From Nymphaea colorata (lineage: Eukaryota > Streptophyta > Magnoliopsida > Nymphaeales > Nymphaeaceae): DNA of 64,000 bases. Below are positions 23,625 to 37,189 of this stretch, one piece after another (position 1 is the first letter of the stretch; each line of letters begins with the position of its first letter). Location: assembly GCF_008831285.2 (NCBI RefSeq), contig NC_045139.1, forward strand, positions 35,251,706 through 35,315,705, in the 5' to 3' direction. The translations under genes were made by a program, and so were the position numbers. A model generated the notes under the pieces. It made no database searches and was not told the origin of the DNA. It was given only the letters and a program-made list of their open reading frames with translations.

Positions 23625-26600
23625 CTAAAAGCAGCAGTCCTCGAGAAGACAGCAACAGCAAAGGGCTGCCAAACTGCAACAAGAGAATGTACAACAAGCA
23701 TTAGAAGCAGAACTCTAATAGAAAGAACTGCTCTAATAGAAAGAACTGCTGCAGGTAAAGCTGGTGCTACTTTATTCACATCTGACGTTTCCCTTTTTGT
23801 TGCAGCAGTGAAAAACAATGCCATGCATATATGAAATGTTGATTACCTATAAAATTCTGCATCAGAGACACTTAGGGCACCACATGTTTTGAGACCAAGA
23901 AGAGGTGCTTATGAGACGGTTTTTATCAGGACATAAATACATTGTTTCGACATTTTTAAATTTCTGACATGTACAAAAATTTGTGAAGAAAACGCATATT
24001 CAACAGTGTCACAACACGAAGTTCAAGAACCTCAATAGCAGGTTATGAGAAACACAAATCCTATATGTTTTATTTGTTTAATAGATTCTCAATTCATATC
24101 TCCATGTGCAAAGGATTCAGACATCCATGGACAAACATCAAGCATTTGAATCATTTGGATAAAGTGATGCTCGCCACTTAAATGCATAAATTCGAGGTCT
24201 GAAAAGACAAGAAAACAGATTCTTCATGGGTGAAAGGAAGGATCGAAGACATTAGAATATAAAAGAAATATATTGGAAACACAATTTACAGTAGCAACAT
24301 TATACCAACTATGGTTCCAAGAAACGACTTGAGATTTACATATTTCTGCCTGGAGTAACCACAGGTTAAATTACATTAGATGAATAACAGATCAACAGTG
24401 ACAAAACGAATCCCTAATCCTCAAGATAGATTTGGAGATTGAATCAATAGTCAAATTTGATCCCACCACAAACTCAATCTCTTGGGTCCCAGATTCAAAA
24501 TATCATGGATCTACTAAAGCCTGTCTGAGTGGCTTACAAGAATTAGGAACCTTCACGGAGCCAACCAATTTAAAACAACTCATTCCACTTCTTTGTGCAA
24601 TGACCGTTTTGGCCACTAGTATACTTATTGCACCTAGCTGCAATGAGGCATAGTTGGCAGTTTGGCACCCGACATGTGATGAGTGTAATACCATTGCGGG
24701 CAAGATACTAGATTATTTACCATGAGATTGCAGGAATCAAATCGCTACTGCCACTCTCAGGATTGATATGTTTCGAGTAAGACAAGTGATGTGTCTTTCT
24801 TATTAGTCATATCCATACCAAAGAGGAGGTATGGAAGTGCTTCCTCGAAAGAAAACAACACATTCTGTTCTCTTATAATTTCACCAGCCAAGAAGTGATG
24901 TCTAACGAAGTAACTATGTTGTGAACATGAGCCATTTTCTTATGGGAATGAGCAAAAACAGATACTTTCTAAACTTTAATTTCGACTAAATCCACCATAA
25001 GGAAGCATATTTTAGAATGGAGAGGAAGGTGACGGGTGCTAAACAATAAGATTTTCGGATCTTCCATCTAGATCCAAAATCCAGCACGTTGAACAATGTC
25101 TCACGTCATTCTATGTCCTTGTATTTTACGTTCTTGTAAACTGTGTTGGGTATTCTATGTCCTTGTGATATGTGAGAAGTCTCCTAGGATTCTGTGATTG
25201 AAGAGTCTCTTAGGATTCAGCAATAATATGGGCCATGTAGACCATCCTGGTCAAGGCATCTTCTCCTTAGCCTCTCTCTCTGTCTCATTCTCTCTCTCTA
25301 TCTTCCTGCATGAATATAGATTTTTAGTTACACATATTGGTACCAGATTTCTATCAAAGGGTCTAATACCACCATATGTAAAACAGGCACCAGTTATTTT
25401 CTAGAAGCTTTTGTCCCTCTTTTCACTTAATTGCTATATCATTCACATTGCATGCATGACTGAACCAACATGAATTCTTGCCTGACCCGCATATATTTTA
25501 TGTTTCCACTTGCCACCAATTCACTGCATAATGACCAGAACAGGGTAGGCCCAAACGTCCAGGGATTTCCTTGCAAAACATTCCATCTTACCATCTTAAT
25601 GTCCACTTCCCTCCATAAGAAGCATGATCACTTTACAGCCAACAGCAACCCAGTTTTAACCAGAAGCTTGTAGTTCTACAGCAGTGGCTGGTTCTTAGGA
25701 AGCAAACATTCCTGGAAGCCTCAGTGGCCAGAAGATAGCATATTTTGCCACTGCTATGTCACGAACCAGTTGATGGTCTTAACGTGATCTGCAGCATGCT
25801 TTTTGACTAGAAAACCAATTTTGTCAAAATTGAAAGTCACATACAGGTCATCCAAGAGGTAAAAAAGACTAATCCGGATTAGCTGGTCCAACTCAGTCCA
25901 AGTCAATTGACTTTAAGTCTTTAACTACATAATTCATATATTTATGCATACATTTACATGAAAATAATACAGAAACATATACATCTATATAAAGGATGCA
26001 CATGTATACTTATAGATCAGAGATTAATAAGTTGATCGATGATGGAGCTGACTTACTGACTAGTCTGACCAACTAGTCATGGGTTTGAAACACAACTTAG
26101 AGGGATTTTGATAACGGAGCTAGAAGGCCTCATGAATCTTAAGGAAAACGCACACAAATAACTTAATCTGACTTCATAAAAACTGAAGAGTCTCCCAGTT
26201 AAGATGGCAGGCACCCAAACGAATCCAAATTTGTCTAGCTCCTTACAAACCAAAACCTACAAAGTTACTTGGATTCAGACCTTGAATTCACTACCCTGCC
26301 ATTAAATTATCCAGACGTATCTGGTCATAGCTAGAACACATCCACAAATCAATCCTACTGATGAAAAATTTATGAGGTCCGTGCCATTTTGTGGTTTGGA
26401 GACTACTTACTGCTCCATGAAATATTCCTCAAAGATGTACCATAATCCTAGTATTATATTTTCATAATTAACATATTATGAGACCAACATTGCTGACGTG
26501 TTGATTCAGACAAAGAGTAGGCAAACACATTGGACAAAAAGATGCCCAGGCAGAAGACCCCATGGAAAGAAGCAAGTTGATGAGTGATCAATTGATTAAA

Positions 26601-29600
26601 GGGAAGTTAAACCAAGGATAATTTCAGCCTATTGATTATTCTCTAGCTTGCTCATAGGGACGGAACATATTATATGGAAAACTGAAACAATAAATAAATA
26701 AATAAATAAAGGATGAAATTAGAAAAGATGTCATTACCACATATCTATCAAACTAGCCAACCAAATAGTGGCAGGAATATATAGTGAAAGTGGTTATATA
26801 TCTAGCTCAAAACAAAGTTCATCAGGATTATATATGTCTAAAGAAAAGGAAACATCGTAATCCAGATATACTTTTTTGAGGTCATCAGATATGAAGTGAA
26901 TAGAGAATCCATAACATTTACTGAATCACAAGTTAAACATAGATAAAGTCCAGGAAGAGTGAAGAATTACAGAACTACAAAACTGCAAACTGGGTCATCG
27001 GCCGTTAGCAATTCAAATCATTGTAATAAACTAACCTAGTCTTCCATCACTAGGCTTTTCCAGAGGAGATGCGAAGAGAATTAACAGCTCCCCTTTGTTG
27101 TCATTCATTATGCATTAATGACTGTGCCTTATGTTTCTAGAAGTATTTGGATGTGGTATTTGTAATGAGTAGATTCACGGAGGAAAGGATAGGCACTTCA
27201 AATTCTCAAAATGAGGTCCTTACTGCTGGAGCTTAATGGATACATAGAAAGAGATACCCAGATCTTCATGACATGAAATTCTAATCTTCCAAATATATAT
27301 TCACAGCATATTAAAGGATATGAGCTACATTCTGCATCTTGGAAAGAAGAATATTGGGAATGAACCAATTCATGAGATCATGAAATAAACAAAAGTATAC
27401 AACATTAATATATGATGCTGGCTTAGTAGTTAGTACTACAGTTTTCACCGGCTACCATTTTTAATGCCTCTGTTTTACATTGGTTTGAATAAAATTTGAT
27501 GCATGTGTGCTTGTTTTGCTCTCAAAACCTTTCTGACTTTCACCCTGTTTTTGAGCATTTCTGCTTGCACATGTGCAAGTCTTTGGATCTCATATTATTT
27601 TCAAGTAATAACTACTCAGTTAAACATAAGTTTGTGCATGCACATATGAGTGTCATTGCAACTAAACATATGGAGGAAATGGTAGGTTCATCTTGAGATG
27701 TTGGGCAATACGGCAAGGCAAAAACATCAAAAGCTATAATGGCTAAGAAACATTATCTGAAATGGCACTTCTTTTGATTATATCTGTTAGCAGATTTTGC
27801 AAGCAAAAAACCATGAACGCATATATGATGCATCCTGCTTTCATTCTCTGATGCCAAATGATATATGACATATTTGGTCCAAAATCATTATTGGCGTAAC
27901 TTGAAACTGGTTTGAGGGGTAACTTGGTTCTCTAGCATATTATGTGATACCAGCACAATGAAGCATTCATCATTTTCTAGCCTTTTCAAACTTTTGATAG
28001 GTCTGGTCACCTTGACCAATTAGAAACATTGGAGTTGATTGTGATGCATAACCACAGTATATTTGAGGCTTTGACACTAAATTTTGGGAGTTCTCAAAGA
28101 CAGAAATCCAGTTTTTGTTTCAGAATCCTAGGATGTGCTTTGATGTGAGGAATGGATTTTTTGCTATCAATGCAAAGGGAAGACAACATCAGGGGTCATT
28201 CTCTCGCCTAAAACTTTGTAAATAAAAATTTCATTTTGTCATCTTACTTTTTAAAGAAAATCCAGATTGCCTCCACGGACTAGCATTTGGGATGCAGAAT
28301 CTCATCAAGAATATAGACTACGTGAAGAATTTAGTCCAAATATAAACAGGAGGATCACTCCTTCAGGACTAGGGAGTTTGTTGGCTAATGCATCATTTAG
28401 CAGCTTATGTCTTGTTAGTTTGTTTCTCAGGTTCATGCACAAAGTAGTGAATGTTTTTTATATTTTTCTTGTTGCTCATGAAGATGATGCTTGATTATAG
28501 TCTTGGTTCTAGGTCCTCTATGTGGCAGCTTACTAGTTACTGTCTGTCAACGCAAAAACATATTTTGGCTTAGATAGCTGCCAAAAATACTTTATCATAT
28601 GATTTTTTTTAAATTCATCATTCTTAAAGAAAAAAAGATGAAGTCTAATTTACTATGCATTAGAATATTAAACTGCTAAAACAGTATCAATCTAAATCGA
28701 GACAATCTCTTTTCCAACCTTGATTAAAATTTCTACCCGTTTCAACTCATCTGATTCACTCTTCAAGTCATTAATATAAGATCAAGAACATATCAATAAT
28801 CAAAAGGGACAAGAAAAAGTATGGTGATGATAGAGCACAGAAAATATCATTCCTGAAGAAAGAATTGTCACAAATAAGCAACAGCACATTAAATGGATAA
28901 TGATATATCAAAAATGAAAAGAACAACAAAACCGATCATCGATAAAGCCACGCACCATCCTTCTAAAAATGAAGTATAGCTCGGCTGCCTCTGGTATTGA
29001 TAATAATAATTCTGAGGAGGGTACGGCGGAGGAGGTGGTGGATAGCCCTGGCTAAAGTAACCCTGGTAGCCTTGCTGGTAACCAGGTGGCGGTGGTGGTG
29101 GAGGCGGTGGGACTGGCTGATAACCATGGAGACATTCTTCACACGCCGGAGGAGCAGATGGATACGCCCCTTGCGGGTACCCTTTAAAGAAGCCCAATTA
29201 GTGAAGTTGAGAAATTGAATCACAACGCAATCAAGTAAATTAGAAAAAGAAAAGAATTCATGACAAACGCAAATCGACCTTCTATTCTAGAAGAAAACCC
29301 AGTTCTTCGAATCGATGCAACAACAAAACGAAAAAAAGATAAAAGGAAATAATAAGCGTTAACGTGAAAAAGGAAAGATCATATCAATCCATAGAAATGC
29401 AACCATATAGAGAAGCGAACAGAGCCCAGTTCACCAAACCGATGAAAGAACAAAACAAGACGAGGAAAAAGAAAAAGAAATTTGAGGAAACTCAACAGAA
29501 ACGCAACCTCCGTCGAACTCGACAGTATCGAATTATTCTAGCCGGCGAGACAACAAAACGGAAGGAAAATCAAAACCACATCAAAGATATGACGGCGAAT

Positions 29601-29673
29601 CGGGGGAAAAAATGAGAAATTTGAGGAGCGTACCTGGGGGAGGGTAGGCGCTGACTCTATCCTGGTAGGACAT
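23625..29673 (-). CDS. CYSTM-family cysteine-rich membrane-associated protein, three exons
   Basis: On the minus strand the exons are 29634-29673 (start MSYQDRVSAYPPP), 28956-29181 and 23625-23673; they total 315 nt, giving 104 residues. Introns have GT..AG ends and matching phases. The protein begins with a proline/glycine/tyrosine-rich region (YPQG, GYQQGYQGY, poly-Pro) and ends FLEGCLAALCCCCLLEDCCF (85-104), the CYSTM module of small plant proteins that associate with membranes and are often tied to stress tolerance. The last exon is only 49 nt and lies beyond a 5,282-bp intron. It was found by looking for the missing cysteine module with the right phase (TG|T). If intron 2 is retained, exon 2 runs on to a stop at 28,889 with a different hydrophobic tail. 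Family assignment is strong; the specific role is unknown. Confidence 0.9.
23674..28955 (-). other. 5.3-kb intron 2 of the CYSTM gene
   Basis: The donor is GTGCGT after GGATG and the acceptor TTGCAG precedes TTTGGCAGCC on the minus strand. The intron is A/T-rich and shows no complete mobile element with recognised ends. A plus-strand open frame at 28,267-28,494 and SINE-like wording near 26,040-26,110 (CTGACCAACTAGTC...GGGTTTGAAAC) lie inside it. An AATA repeat is near 26,690-26,710. Confidence 0.8.
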
Positions 29674-31483
29674 GGACGCAGATTCTCGAGCCTCCGAGGG
29701 AGAAAAATCACGACTCACGAGAAGCCTCTCTCTCCAGAGCAGAGATCCTCCTCCCCACGCCTCCCTCTGTATCGAGTCGGAGGAGTTGGACGGGGCGAGG
29801 GAGTTGACGAAGTTTTGGGGCCGTTTGATTACTTAGAGGAGGGAGGTCTCGTCCTGGGGCCCACGCCCGCCCGTCCAGATCACGGGAACCCTTCCTCTTC
29901 TCTCCTCTTCACGCTGATTTTGCGCCGTGCTCTCATTTACTCGCACGATAAGTTGTTTCCAAACAAATAAAAGGCCTCGATTCGAAGGGATTCGATTCGG
30001 TTTGACAAGTTATTTAATATTATTTTTATTTTATTAATAATACATATATTTTATATTTAAAAATTTTTTATTTTATATTCAATTAATATTTTTATTTTGA
30101 TAAGGCCAAATTTAGGCTCGGATTTAAACATGGGGTCATCGCCCTGAGCCCGACTCTCATCGAGCTATAAGCTTGATCGATGGATTGTTAGGAAACTTAG
30201 CCGTGAGTTCTGGAAGGGCTTTGACTCATCCTGACTCACCGATTCAAGTTATTTTAAAACTCAGCCTAGTACACTAGTTAATTCCTCGAGTTAAGGAGTC
30301 AATCTATTCACGAGTTTTGCCAACTATGATTGAAGGGCATTCAAGTGTGAAGGGGGTACTCCAAGTCTACTAAAAAGGTATGATGTAACATTAGAAAGGA
30401 GGTTGGTCTGATCTTTAGATCAATAGATTTCAAATCCTAGAAATTTAAGGTCAAAGTAAATAAGAAGCAATCAAATGCTCTCTCTTAGTATCATTGTCAA
30501 TCAACCCCTTTTGCATATGCAAAACTATTAGATTAATGAATTACGGTTTATGGGAACAATTGACCCATATTTAAGCTATCGGCTAATAATAGGAAGGAGG
30601 CATTTGATTGCTCCTGATTTTAAATCATCAGGATTTAAGATCAGAATTTTCCCTTCTGATTTTTCTTAATGCAAAAAGGTAAACTAATGTTTTCATACCC
30701 AAACGTTTTCATGTTTAAGAATCCAATTGCTTATAAATTACGCTCTTCTTCCAGTTCTCTATAATACCGGTTTTCCTTTGTTTGGTTTTTTATCAAACAC
30801 CAGAAATATGAGAAATAACCTTTCTTATATCTAGTTTGTGATCTGATATTTAAGATAACCAAACATGTCTTCAGTGTCTATATAAGGCCTGATTTGAATC
30901 AATACAACATCTAGCTATAGTTTTAACTACAGTATGTCCTTTAATGTTCATTCATTCAGTGCTCATTGCATATAAAGAATTGAGTAGGGAGATAGGTACA
31001 AGAATTTAATGTCAATAGATTAGATTGACATGAAACTCACATCCGATCAAATTGCTTCAAATGAGTTCAATAAAGAAAAATTTTCACATGATCTAATTAA
31101 TAAATTGGATGGGATTTAAATTAAAAAAAAAAAAGACATTGGATCATATCAGGGTTTGGTTTTAAATAAATATTTAATTAGATTTGCGTTTGAATTCAAT
31201 TTAAAATAAATATCTATATTCGAGATCTATTCAAGCTCCATTGTTAACAAATCACAATTTGGTTTGGATACAATTTTGCATTAGAAGTCGAATTTATGTT
31301 CAAATGTAAGTTTAAAAGTCCGATTTAGTTCAAATTTGGATTGTGACTATAAGTCATATTCAAACCTGATAGAGACTTATCTTCATTATATTCGATTCGA
31401 TTTGAGTTCAAATCCAAATTTAGAAATTAAAAGAAAATGAAGGAAACGAATTTGAAAATTGACACAAGATAAGAAATCTCGAG
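29674..31483. other. Shared upstream region of the CYSTM (-) and GEM-like (+) genes
   Basis: This is a divergent intergenic region. The first ~270 bases are G/C- and CT-rich, fitting the CYSTM 5' UTR and promoter. Around 29,960-30,200 is an A/T-rich block next to CGAGCC-type wording similar to the window start. Around 31,070-31,440 are GGATTTGAATTC-type words shared with the short hAT-like elements, but no ends could be defined. Confidence 0.45.
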
Positions 31484-31491
31484 TATAAATA
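31484..31491 (+). promoter_or_regulatory. TATA box of the GEM-like gene
   Basis: TATAAATA lies 281 bp before the GEM-like start codon, in the sequence GAGTATAAATATCTCAG, followed by C-rich DNA suited to a 5' UTR. If used, transcription would start near 31,515 with a ~250-nt leader. Confidence 0.5.
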
Positions 31492-31764
31492 TCTCAGTGG
31501 AGCGGGGCAAACGTCACGCTCACAGGGAACCTTCTCCGCGTTGCTGTCCTATAGACCCTCCACGTCTTCTTCGGTGAGCCCACCGTCTACTTAATCCACC
31601 AGGCGGCCGACGCTGTTCCCTTCCCCATGAAGAAAACCGCCTCCCGAAGGAACTGCATGTCCCCCTTTCCTTTAAATCCCCCATGGCCACGCCTCCTTTG
31701 CTTAACGCAGAGCCCGCTTTCAGAATTTTTGATCTCCATTACTGATCCGCAAACTCCTTGATCG

Positions 31765-33376
31765 ATGGCTGCACAGCAGGCGGAACCCAGCGTTGGGGGA
31801 GACGAGCAGCTGCTGCATGGTGATCAGAGGTGGGGAACTCAGGTGATGGGTGCGCCGGCCGAACCCTCGGCGCACCCACAGAACCAGCAGGCCGCACACT
31901 GGGCGCCCACGGCCGGCGAGGACCTCCAGGAGCAGCAACAGCAGCAGCGGGCGCCGTACCCCTATGTGGTGCAGGCGCCGGTGCAGAAGCCCAACAGCGC
32001 CATGGACACCGCCCTTCATAAGTTCAACAAATGGAGCAAGAAGGCCGAGGCTCTCGCTTCCAATATTTGGCTCAACCGTACGTATACCACCTTAATTCCC
32101 CTCTTTTTTTCTTCTTTCGATGGCAGATGGCAGTGGCCAGACTGAGCGGAAACCAGCTGCTGCCGCCTGCCGGCAGTTTCTGTTGCTTTCTCTCGATTCC
32201 TGTTGCTTATCTTTTTGACGAAAATTAATGCATGGCAGTGAGGACGGCCCCGTCCATGTCGGAGGCAGCTTGGGGCAAGGTGAGCCTGACGACGAAGGCA
32301 TTAACCGAGGGAGGATTTGAGTCGCTGTATAAGCAGACCTTCCAGTCAGAAGCGGCCGAGAAACTGAAGAAGACGTTCGCGTGTTACCTGTCGACGTCGA
32401 CCGGTCCGGTCGCCGGAACTCTCTATCTCTCCAACGTGAAGATCGCCTTCTGTAGCGATCGCCCCCTCACCTTCACTGCTCCTTCCGGCCAGGAAGCGTG
32501 GAGCTACTACAAGGTAACATGCGTTTCCTGTTGGTTCGTAAACTGTTCGGACTCGGGCGCGCTACCCGATTAAACCTGAGTCCAATATTTGGTGTGTAAA
32601 GTAGGGCACTAGGGTAGAGTCGACAGTAACATCATGCTTTTTTGACATGTAATATTGAAAAATCACATATATATAATATGTGATGTAATGTCTATTATAA
32701 CAACATGAAGTGTTAAAAATGATATACATAGCAAAACTAGATTTGGTGTGCTGGTTGGGCACTTTTTTTCAGTGGATTATTCGACCCGATGGTTCACAAA
32801 GAGATGTTTTTAAAAATCTCTTATGAGTTTTTTTAGAACTTTTCCTGTTTTATGTATTAGTTTATAGGTTGTTTGGTTGTTAAGTTTACCATTTTTCTTA
32901 GTGTTTATCTTTGAAGGTGTGTCTCTTTCTAGTTAAATGCTGGATATATATATATATATATGATTTTTTAACAATAAATTTTTAAAAATCGTCCTATCCT
33001 GCAACATATTATAACTTTTTATCACATATTATGACTTTTTGGAGAATGTCCGACGCCCGTTTTGAATGGATTGATATCTTTCATTTTCTTTTAGCTTGTG
33101 GCGCGAATTAGTGATCGTTGCTTCAAGATTGATTTCTGGTAATCTTGCCTTCAGGTGGTGATTCCATTGGAGAAGGTGGAGCAGATCAATCCAGTGAGGT
33201 CGAACAAGGAAGCTGGAGGGGAGAGGTATATTCAGGTGACCGCCATGGACGGCCATGATTTCTGGTTCATGGGCTTCGTCAGCTATGACAAGGCCCTCAC
33301 CCATCTCCTCGACACCCGCTCTGAGTTTGCTGCTGCTGCTGCCGCCGCCGCCTCGCAGCAGACGCCGTCATCTTGA
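31765..33376 (+). CDS. GEM-like protein with GRAM domain, three exons
   Basis: Coding exons are 31765-32077, 32239-32513 and 33155-33376. The total is 810 nt, or 269 residues, with GT..AG introns and consistent phases. The N-terminal ~100 residues are low-complexity (Gln, Ala, Pro). Then come NKWSKKAEALASNIWLNLRT and VSLTTKALTEGGFESLYKQTF, wording typical of GEM-like (GL2-expression modulator/GER) proteins. The GRAM domain covers about residues 128-245, including AGTLYLSNVKIAFCSDRPL, YYKVVIPLEKVEQINP and GHDFWFMGFVSYDKAL. GRAM domains bind membranes or phosphoinositides, and GEM-family members are tied to epidermal patterning and hormone or seed responses in Arabidopsis. A run of eight or more alanines from GCT/GCC codons precedes the C-terminus. 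Which family member it corresponds to is not resolved. Confidence 0.92.
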
Positions 33377-35008
33377 ACCAGCCGGCTAGCCGGAGGGCTG
33401 TCATCATCGTTGTCGTCGTGTTATCTAGATTTTTCTACACATTTTTTTTTCTTTGGATGAAGTGTTTCTGGTAGCACATATGTGAAAATTGTTTGGAGGA
33501 TGTTCGTCTTTTTTTCCCTATATAGGACTGTTTGATTGGCATGGAATATTTTTTTTCCGGTTTTCGGTCTTTCTCTTTTCTGCGCACATCAAACAAGAAC
33601 GATTGTTATAGAAAAGAACTTAAGATTTGAGTAGAAATCAGATCGGTTTGAAATTTAAAAACATCTGATCACATTCAAATTTCGATTCAGATATAATTTT
33701 AAATAAATGTTTGATTAAATTGGACTTGCATTTAGTTTTAGATAAATATTTTATATCTATTATTCGTGCATTTTACAAGTCGGTCGTAGCATCATAACGC
33801 AGTTCACATTTAGTTGTCAAAGTCGGAATCTAAAAGGTCACGAATTCAGATTGTGAATTTCAAAATCATATCCAAATATGGTGTAAACTTTTCTTTTCGA
33901 ATTCAAATATGTGGGCATCACATAATTTAAGACAGAACATCTGATACGAACCCAGCTATGCAGACAGCACGCGATTGAGGCTCTGATTTGAATCAATTTG
34001 AACCCAAAATCTAATTAATGTCCGATAAATGCGATTTGCTGAAGGGAATGCATTATTCAAATCCGATTTCATAACATTATAAAAGCCGACTTGAATTCAG
34101 ACTCGGTTTCGGTCCTTCTTTTTTTGTTAACTGACTGAATCCGAAGACGTATATTGTTAACGTTTGATCAGGTCGGATCCTTGTCCAAGCTCCGAAAAAT
34201 CTTGTTATGAAACGGCACAACGAACAGATGAAATTAGAAGTTGATTGGAATAGAAATACTTGTCAACTATTTTGTCATGTGTTGGTAAATACTAAAGTTT
34301 GTTATTTTTTGAATTGTGAAATATTACAAACTTTACTAAATATACATAAAAACTCGTATTATACGTTCTTCAGTTTTAATTGATGAAAAAAAGTCTCCAA
34401 AGACTTACTTCCTTGTTTTATTTATATAAAAAAAAAATGCACTATATCCGAGTCACTGAACCAATTCTCTGACCCGATGACTTAGTCTTCTCATATATTT
34501 ACCAACTTTTTAAGCGGAAATAAAAAGGAATATGTTCTGCAGAGGGACAGGCCTGCTGTTGGAATAAGAAAATGAATCTAAGTTTCAATTGATATAATTG
34601 GAATATGCATTTAACTGTTATTTGATTGCAAGAATTCAATCTCATATTTTCTTAACGGGGCAATCGGTCACAAAAACACTAACACGGTGTTGAATGAAAC
34701 TGTCTCAAATATTAGGACATATGGAACACTAGAATATCGTGTTTTATGAGTCTGTGTTAAGACTCATAAAACACTTTATTAGCATCATTTCTCCCAAACA
34801 TCCTCTAAGCGTCTCACAAGCACACATAGTTCATTAAACAAGGGATACAAAAGTATGTAGAAACTTTTTCTTTCTTTCTTTTCTCTTTGAACACCTGTAA
34901 CAAATTTGCACTGTTCAAAAAACAATATATTCTCTTTGATCAAATGAGTGGATGGGTGAACCACCCTTTGCCAAAGCTAAGACAGCCCTAAAACCCATGT
35001 GATCACCT
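33377..35008. other. GEM-like 3' region and intergenic DNA
   Basis: The first ~150 bases are probably 3' UTR. From 33,600 to 34,200 there are ATCCGAATT/GGATTTGAA-type words shared with the short hAT-like elements, without definable ends. No gene is seen. Confidence 0.45.
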
Positions 35009-35122
35009 GAGTGCGGTGCAGGTGTGGGTGCAGGTGTGAGTGTGAATGTGGGCACAAAGGCGGCTGAGTGCGGTGCAGGTGTGGGTGCTGGTGCGAGTAT
35101 GAATGTGGGTACAAAGGCGGCA
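35009..35122. repeat. 57-bp tandem duplication, G/T-rich
   Basis: A unit starting GAGTGCGGTGCAGGTG lies at 35009-35065 and again at 35066-35122. Because 57 is a multiple of 3, it creates a Gly/Ala/Val-rich open frame of ~60 codons that I do not take as a gene. Confidence 0.85.
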
Positions 35123-37189
35123 ATTTTTCAAAAAAAATTAGGTGGTGGTGCGACGAGGGTGTATATACATATAAATCATTTGTTACGTAGTTATTTAGAA
35201 GCACTCAGGTGACGTACCAATGTCTCCTTTGTATGCCTTTTCATCTTCTCTAATCAAACAAACTCTTAGGAGCAACATTAAGGAGTTGTTTAGCAGTAGG
35301 GAAACTTCGTGAGTCTCATGAATCTTTTAGACTCATGATGCATGGAACATTTCATGAACTTATCCCAATTCTTGAAGCAGATTTATGGGAGGCTAACAAA
35401 GTATTTCTTCTGACTACATGATCCCCTAAAGTAGGCCTATATAACTATTAATGAGTTGCACACTAGGCTCAAAGTATTGGTAAATTGGAAAGCTTTTCTA
35501 GTGTCAATGTAGTTCCTGTGAAGGAACAGTTAAACAAACAACGATATACACGAGCTACTGGGAAGATAACTCATTAAGGAAACCAAAATTTTGCCTATCA
35601 TGGAGAAAAATCTTCCAACGAAGGCAACCAAATATCAGCAGACCAAATGGTTGTGGGTAGCTTAATTATATCTCCTCGAAAACCAGATAATGGTTGGACT
35701 AATCAAACCTTTATGCAACACTCAGTTTACTCAATTCCAGAACAATCGGTTTGATATGTCATCTCCTTCTAAGCACGAGGAATACTGAACATAGAATGAA
35801 CCTATGTGGGCTTCTTCTTTGAGCTTGAATGATACATATATATGAACCATTTTGCCCGAAAAAGAGGCAGAGAATTGGAGTGTTAAATAGTCAAATAATG
35901 TAGAAATGCCCAGCTCTTCTTGGTTCTTTTGACGGCAGATTTCTTGCTGTAAAGGGGTTTCAAAGCTCTACAGTTTTATCTCTTGCTAGTCATTGCTACC
36001 TGTGTGAAACTATAGTTAAGACCTCCATGCATGCATACACTACTTTCATGTATATAATCTAAAACAATGTGGTTTTCCACAAAAAAAAAAAAGATTTGAT
36101 AGATGCATTCATCATGTAGATATGCTTAAGGATTTTTTTCTCAAAGTGTTATCGAGCTCCTTCGAGAGATGATGGATGTCAAAATTATGGTTGATGCATG
36201 GTTCACTCTTTAGTTATAAGAAACATGAGGAAAAGTAGAAACACTGCAATTCCAAAAGGTTCGAGGAAATTAAGCTTTTGTTCCCCTTCTTCATCTGCCT
36301 TGACCCTAAGTGTGAATCTTAGGCCTGACCTAAGATCCTTAGTTTGATAAAACTATGAATTGTATTATGGATTTTTTGCTACATCAAATCCATGGATTTC
36401 AAATCCGGAGTAATCAAACACCACCTTAGTTGATTCAGCAAAGTGTTTCTTTTATGATGGTACAGGTCGCTTTGCTAAGGCCAACCAGATTCCTTGAAGC
36501 AGGGTTTGCAATAATATTTCATTTTGGGGGAAGCTGCAAAATTGGAGGTCAGTAACAATGTGATTAATAGTTTAGTGTTTGCTTTAGAAAAACACTATTA
36601 TTGGAAGCATGTTGTCTTAGGTTTGCTTCAGGGACAGGTTCGGCATGCGGTATTCAAAATTAAACATTCATATAACTTGCATTGCCATATTAAAAATTTT
36701 AAATTACTGTACCATACACATCCATATTACCTTGAAATGAATGTAAATTATGTATCATATTTAACATGCATAAACGTCCACATGCATCATCCATGTCATT
36801 CATATTTTACTTAATATGCATGCATATGCATCTCATATGGCATTAACATCACCTCGCATGCATGTGCAACTTGTCACATGCATCCATCCATGTCGCATAT
36901 ATCACGTTTTGTAAATGTAAATTTCACATCACCTTCACGCACATAACTTTTTTGTATTATTTTTCCCATTGATATCACTCGGCATGCATTGATGCATCCT
37001 ATGGCATGATGTATAACATGTTTAACCTGCTACGTACATCTATATTTCCATACCATTATGGTTTCTTTGGGTTATCCTTGCTGTCGGGCTCAGAAGGATG
37101 AGGACACTTCCTTTCGTGCATGTGCTTGGGGATTGCTCGGTTTTGTCTGGTATAAGAAAAAATATAGACAACTTTGGAAGTATTGGCAA
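35123..37189. other. Intergenic DNA, no gene supported
   Basis: A/T-rich. From about 36,690 to 37,030 it is unusually dense in CATGCA/TGCATG and CATCCA words. No open frame with family resemblance was recognised. Confidence 0.45.

Noticed and set aside
28889..29197. Single-exon CYSTM-like gene starting MGFFKGYPQG
   Set aside because: The start lies in intron sequence, the true first exon (MSYQDR) is upstream, and the frame reads through the exon-2 donor. The three-exon model restores the family's cysteine module.
35024..35212. Gly/Ala/Val-rich frame of 62 codons
   Set aside because: It exists only because a 57-bp G/T-rich unit is duplicated in frame.
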